A model generated the notes under the pieces. It was not told where the DNA came from. It made no database searches and saw nothing but the letters and a program-made list of their open reading frames with translations. A program made the translations under genes and the position numbers. Shown here one piece after another: positions 59,758-64,000 of a stretch of DNA of 64,000 bases. Source of the DNA: Siniperca chuatsi (lineage: Eukaryota; Chordata; Actinopteri; Centrarchiformes; Sinipercidae); contig NC_058063.1 of the NCBI RefSeq assembly GCF_020085105.1, positions 7,777,422-7,841,421 on the forward strand. The letters are read 5' to 3'. How positions within the stretch are numbered: position 1 is the first letter of the stretch; each line of letters starts with the position of its first letter.

Positions 59758-61666
59758 ATGGAGGAGAAGAAGCAGTTTCTTTGTGGGGTGGTGGAAGGTA
59801 AGAGCGGCCGACTTCATTACTGACCTCCTATCAGATCATGTGATTTTTTTCTTACCTCGGGGAGATGCTTTTGAATAGACTACCGTTTGACCTATATTTC
59901 AGCATTGTTTTGTAGCTTACTGTGGGTAAAGGGGGGCGTGGGAGTGGTTATAGGTGTAAGAACACTGACGTAGGTAGGATATAAAGGTCTTTATGAGATG
60001 ATGTGGTGGTGATCAGCCAGGCTTGAAGTGGAGATCAAAGAGCAGGCGGTGAAAAGCAGTTAATAATGTCTGGTTTAAAGGCTGCAGCCTAAGGAAAGGA
60101 AATACTCTGGATAATGGCTGGTGGTAATGAAGATGATGATAGAGATGATGATGATAATGATACTAATGGTAATGAATATGATGATGATGAACAAGATGAC
60201 AATGATAACGGTGGAAATAAAGATGATGTGATGATGTTGATAATGACAATAATGGTGAAGGTGACGATGATGATTAAGATGCCAATTATGATGATGGCAA
60301 TGATGACTGCAGACTGTGATGATGTGTGTTGGGGTGACATGACAGTAGTGATGATGATGGAGATGCTGTGACAGAGCATGTGAGGAAGAACACTGTAATG
60401 ATGATGATAGTGGTGGTGATAATGATGAAAGAAAACAATGAAGAAGAGGACAATTTGAGGGCGTCAATGAAAAAATGCCAATGAAGAGGACTGATGATGT
60501 TGGAAGTGATGGAGATAATGGTGATGATAGTGATGATGATGAGGATAATGATGATAAAGAACAGGAGGAGATAACCACAACACTAGCAGCGGTGACAATA
60601 CAGGTTACAGCTACAGGTTATGACAATGACAAAGCAGGATACAGACTAATTACTGCAGAAAATGGTGAAAAAGAAGAAGAAATTGATGATGATGATTGCA
60701 AAAGAAGGCGAAAGTGATAATTGTGACATACCTATCTGTTCACCCACCCACCCTCTCACCTCACAACCACACACACACAATATGAAGACATTATGCTGCA
60801 AATATGTATCTGATTATATGCTGCAAGTATAGACCCTAAAAGACAAAACAAAAATATTGTTTTCTGTGTAATACAATCTGAAGGATTTCTATTGTTTTTT
60901 CACAAGACAACGATAATGACAATCCATATGCATTTAATACATTTTTGTTCATACTGTTAGTGAGAGCAGGTGATAAACCAGAATCTCATCATTTCTGTCA
61001 GTGTTTAAAAGCCAACTTCCTGTCACCTCCGAATCTCTGAGTCATCAGAGACTGCACAATTATGAAAATAATTATTTTATAGTTGTGCAGTCATGATACC
61101 ACACTATATTATGGGATTTTATATGATCACAAAGTGACAGAAATGTGGCTTGTCAAAACTGCTGGCAATGGTGAGAACAGATCTACAGTATATGCTGCTT
61201 CTGCTGTCATCTTTGTAAATAAGGTCTGTTTTATTGCTGCAGCTAACAAATACTTTCATTGATTATATTTTTGATTAATCAATTAATTAAGTCCATGAAA
61301 TGTCATCCAGTAGTGAAAAATGCATCATCATGTTTTGCTTTATCCGACCACCAGTCCAAAACCCCAAACTATCCAATTCACATGGCTATAAAAAACAGAG
61401 AAAAGTGAGAGTGACAGTAACTTAAACGATTATTAAAATTCAAAATTATCGAAAATGAAATTATCAAAATTTTCATTAGTCAGCTGACTAATTGTTTCAG
61501 CACTGGTCTGTCCACTGTCTCAACTTTTCAGCTCTATGATTCTCAGCTAATTCGGTTTCACAGCCCTTTGGGATGTGTTTATTCTGGAAATTCATATCGC
61601 AATAATAAAAGTATGACACATCATGCAGCTCTAGCACAAACACACACACGCACGCACGCACGCGCA

Positions 61667-61717
<51 letters not shown>

Positions 61718-62595
61718 TATTACAAATTCTTGAAACCCCTCAAACCTTTGTGTTTCTCAGTTCCATGTGGTGGCATCCAACAGAGTTAGTAATTGGGTCT
61801 GGCTTAGTGGGGAGCACTCCGCAGGACACACACATGTACACCCACATGCACACAGGTACATTTGTCATACACATGCACACCAAAATACACACTCCCCATG
61901 GGCATGCAGGAGAAAGCAGTCTGGATCTTTAGTGGATCCGATTTACTTCTCACTATGACCCATTTACAGTACACACATATGCATGCACACACACATACAC
62001 ACACACACACAAAACACAAAGGAGGGAGAGCGATACTGGACATGCTCCCATTCCTAAAAATAGAAAATGTGATGGAGAGTGTAGCTGGAGATGAATTATG
62101 TGTCTGCCAAACACAGAGGGGATGTGACCAAGTAAGCACATCCTTTTATATGCCCATACATGCAGTACTGTAGCTGTAATGTCCTCTTATAGTGTCCAGT
62201 GGCAGTTTGTGATTCATTGCTGCAAAGCTGGGAACTAAAAAATAGCACAGAGAACCATATGATATGACACATGCCATGGAATGCCATGGTGCATATTCAG
62301 TGATCACACATATGTCAGTTTAAATATGAGTTATGCACAGTTATTTAATATATCAAAAAGGATTTACACCAACCATTAATGCATATAATAGTAAACACAT
62401 CAGTTATAGAAACGTGTCCCCTGCATGGCCTGGTAGAACTAATCGATAATCTAGATGTTTCATTATGTCAGTGATGTATATCTGAGGGTGGGGATTTATA
62501 CTGACATGTATGCACTCTTTTCATTTTTATTCTTCCTCTGCAGGTTTCTATGGGAGGCCTTGGTCTATGGATCAGAGGAAAGTTCTCTTCCAATG
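59758..62595 (+). CDS. oga: O-GlcNAcase (GH84) or O-GlcNAcase-like, first two coding exons only
   Basis: OGA removes O-linked GlcNAc from serine and threonine of nuclear and cytosolic proteins. Coding exons 59758-59797 and 62544-62595 join in phase. They code MEEKKQFLCGVVEGFYGRPW and then SMDQRKVLFQ, with a split codon at the second donor. FLCGVVEGFYGRPWxMxQRK is the start of the GH84 catalytic barrel of OGA. The ATG has a good Kozak context (AGG ATG G), and an in-frame stop at 59695-59697 rules out an earlier start. The N-terminus before the catalytic domain is only about 6 residues, against roughly 60 in human OGA, so this may be the fish OGA-like paralogue. The next exon is not found before the right edge, so the gene continues outside the window. 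Confidence 0.85.
60114..60717. repeat. Degenerate GAT/GATGAT tract in oga intron 1
   Basis: About 600 bp dominated by GAT, AAT and GGT triplets in several registers. It makes long open frames on both strands (Asp-rich on plus, His/Ile/Ser-rich on minus) that are only by-products of the repeat. Confidence 0.85.
61236..61505. repeat. Interspersed repeat common in percomorph genomes (copy 2)
   Basis: A diverged relative of 3160-3410, with GATTAATCAATTAATTAAGT, CCGACCACCAGTCCAAAACC and an end in GACTAATTGTTTCAGC. Non-coding, in oga intron 1. Confidence 0.5.
61640..61714. repeat. CA/CGCA alternating repeat
   Basis: CACA with many CGCA units, a strictly alternating purine-pyrimidine tract of about 75 bp able in principle to form Z-DNA. 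A second, shorter CA tract lies at 61,976-62,011. Confidence 0.9.
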
Positions 62596-62989
62596 GTAAG
62601 TCTGCCACCACTCTTTAAGGAAGCTTGTAAACTGCAATGAACCTGGTGTCTGCAAGGTTACATGTACTGTACTGTATGTATGTGAGCACAGGTGTCCATC
62701 CATGTCTTGTTAACCTGATCAGAGGGGATGTTTATGTGTTGTTGTTCTTCTTCACATGAATAGCTTGAGCTCAGGAGCTACTGACCCGACGCCTGTGGGC
62801 TGAATCCAGTTTCATGCCTCTATTTCAGTGCCAGGCAGACCTGAGAGAAATCACTGACGCAGAATGACTCCATAGCAAAGGGCAGGCTCATCCTCAGTCC
62901 TGAGGCTCAGCCATGGATGACAGGAGGGGGAGAAGGAGAGTGGTAGGATAGAGATAGAGGATCAAAGATGGGATGCGGATCATTTGGTT

Positions 62990-63770
62990 CCATAGATATT
63001 GTTTTCCATGCTAGCAGCGTGGCTGTAGGGATGGCAATGTCGATCTGACGGTCAGTCAGACTGAAATATCTCAGCACGTTCGTAGGGCCTAGAGGATGAA
63101 TCCTAATGACCCGGACCCCTGATCCTCTTGACTTTCCTTCTAGCGTCACCATAAAGTTCACTTTGTGTTTTTTTGTAAAGTATTTCAACAACTACTAAAT
63201 GGATTAGCACAAAAGTTTGTACAGACATTCATGGTTCCCAGACGATGAATCCTATTGACTTTGGTCATCCCCTGACTTTTCCTCTATCTGCAACATGAAG
63301 TTAACTTTTGTGGTTTTAACTAACATGTCTCAACAACTATTGGATGGATTGCCATGAAATTTGGTACAGACATTCATGGTCCCTCAGGTTCCCTCAGGAT
63401 GAATTGTTATCACTTGGTGATCCCTTATTTTTTCATCTAGGTCTAAATCAGGTCTAAATTACTGTATTTATAATTTCTATTTCAAGGTCAACATCTCTAT
63501 AAAGTACAGCCTTAACTTTACTTTTTGTTTAGTGCTAATTAGCAAATGTTAACACACTAAACTAAGGTGGACATGGTAAACATTATACCTGCTAAACATC
63601 AGCATATTAGTATTTATCATTGTGAGCATGCTAGAATGCTGACATTAGCAGTTAGCTCAAAGCACACAGAGCCACTAGCATTGCCGTAGACTCTTGGCCA
63701 GTGTTAGCATGTCAGCACTATCAGTAAATAGGATGTTACAGAATTTCACTGTCTAGACTTTTTGGCTGCC
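62990..63770. repeat. Percomorph repeat with internal tandem units
   Basis: Three diverged units of about 110-145 bp (near 63,060, 63,186 and 63,330) share AACAACTAxTxxATGGATT, ACAGACATTCATGGT and GATGAATCxTATTGACTTT. They are followed by a GCTAATTAGCAAATGTTAAC segment rich in GTTAGCATG-type words. I recognise the whole as a repeat frequent in percomorph introns. Nothing else is seen from 62,596 to the end of the window. Confidence 0.65.
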
Positions 63771-64000
63771 TTGTAATGAAGAATGAATAACAGTTATAAA
63801 AATAGTTTTTCACCACATTTTCTTAACTAGAATCAGTATAATTATGTCGTCCTAATACAGAATTGATGTGTCCTCTTAGCCTTTACAGAGGGACGATTTT
63901 GCTGTGCCAATGGTTCTTTATTTAGCAACATCTTTTTCCATGCAGAGACCTTCACACCAGGGAGCTGTTCAGCACAACCACACTCTTTAGTTGGTGGCCA

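Noticed and set aside
60075-60578. 167-codon minus-strand frame, the second longest in the window
   Set aside because: It is the reverse strand of the GAT repeat and gives Ser/His/Ile runs only. No splice signals or homology.
63950-64000. Acceptor-like CATGCAG followed by open sequence, as a candidate third oga exon
   Set aside because: The translation does not resemble the KWGLNTYLY region expected next in OGA.
1-64000. CRISPR arrays, bacterial operons, integrative elements, rRNA or tRNA genes
   Set aside because: The DNA is vertebrate nuclear sequence. I saw no regular spacer arrays, and no cloverleaf or rRNA core sequence.

Overview
The window is nuclear DNA of a ray-finned fish, most likely a percomorph. 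The evidence is multi-exon genes with GT-AG introns, long CA/GT microsatellites, a Tc1-like transposon, L2-like retrotransposon tails, and several interspersed repeats that I recognise as common in percomorph genomes. I found exons by reading splice sites and checking reading phase. In all five complete gene models the exon lengths add up to a multiple of three.

Layout. (1) 1-4,100: no recognisable gene, a CpG-rich promoter-like patch at 2.2-2.96 kb, and an old repeat. (2) 4,150-18,443, plus strand: complete dctn1 (dynactin p150-Glued), about 1,288 residues. (3) 19,032-20,120: a dead Tc1-like transposon. (4) 20,263-27,150, minus strand: complete pced1a (GDSL-like PC-esterase), 403 residues, with a Harbinger-like element in one intron. 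(5) 27,293-28,152: a foldback MITE-like element. (6) 28,752 to about 40,800, minus strand: complete rpgrip1, 30 coding exons, 1,367 residues, with homeodomain sites upstream. (7) 41,368-45,350, minus strand: a RING/B-box/coiled-coil/PRY-SPRY TRIM gene, 550 residues. (8) 45,914-54,190, minus strand: a predicted secreted protein of 559 residues with two C-type lectin domains, three fibronectin III domains and a fish-type C-terminal tail. (9) 54.2-59.5 kb: intergenic DNA rich in retroelements. (10) 59,758 to the right edge, plus strand: the first two coding exons of an O-GlcNAcase (GH84) gene.

Functional grouping. dctn1 and rpgrip1 both serve microtubule or cilium transport. The TRIM and lectin/FN3 genes are neighbours on one strand and belong to families often linked to fish innate immunity. 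pced1a and oga are general enzymes. I see no operon-like coordination. The most unusual items are the CTLD2-FN3x3 gene, including an FN3 exon that has lost its ancestral splice acceptor and a young tandem duplication of another FN3 exon, and a 700-bp insertion between exact 16-bp direct repeats that ends in an L2 tail plus flank also found 1.5 kb upstream.
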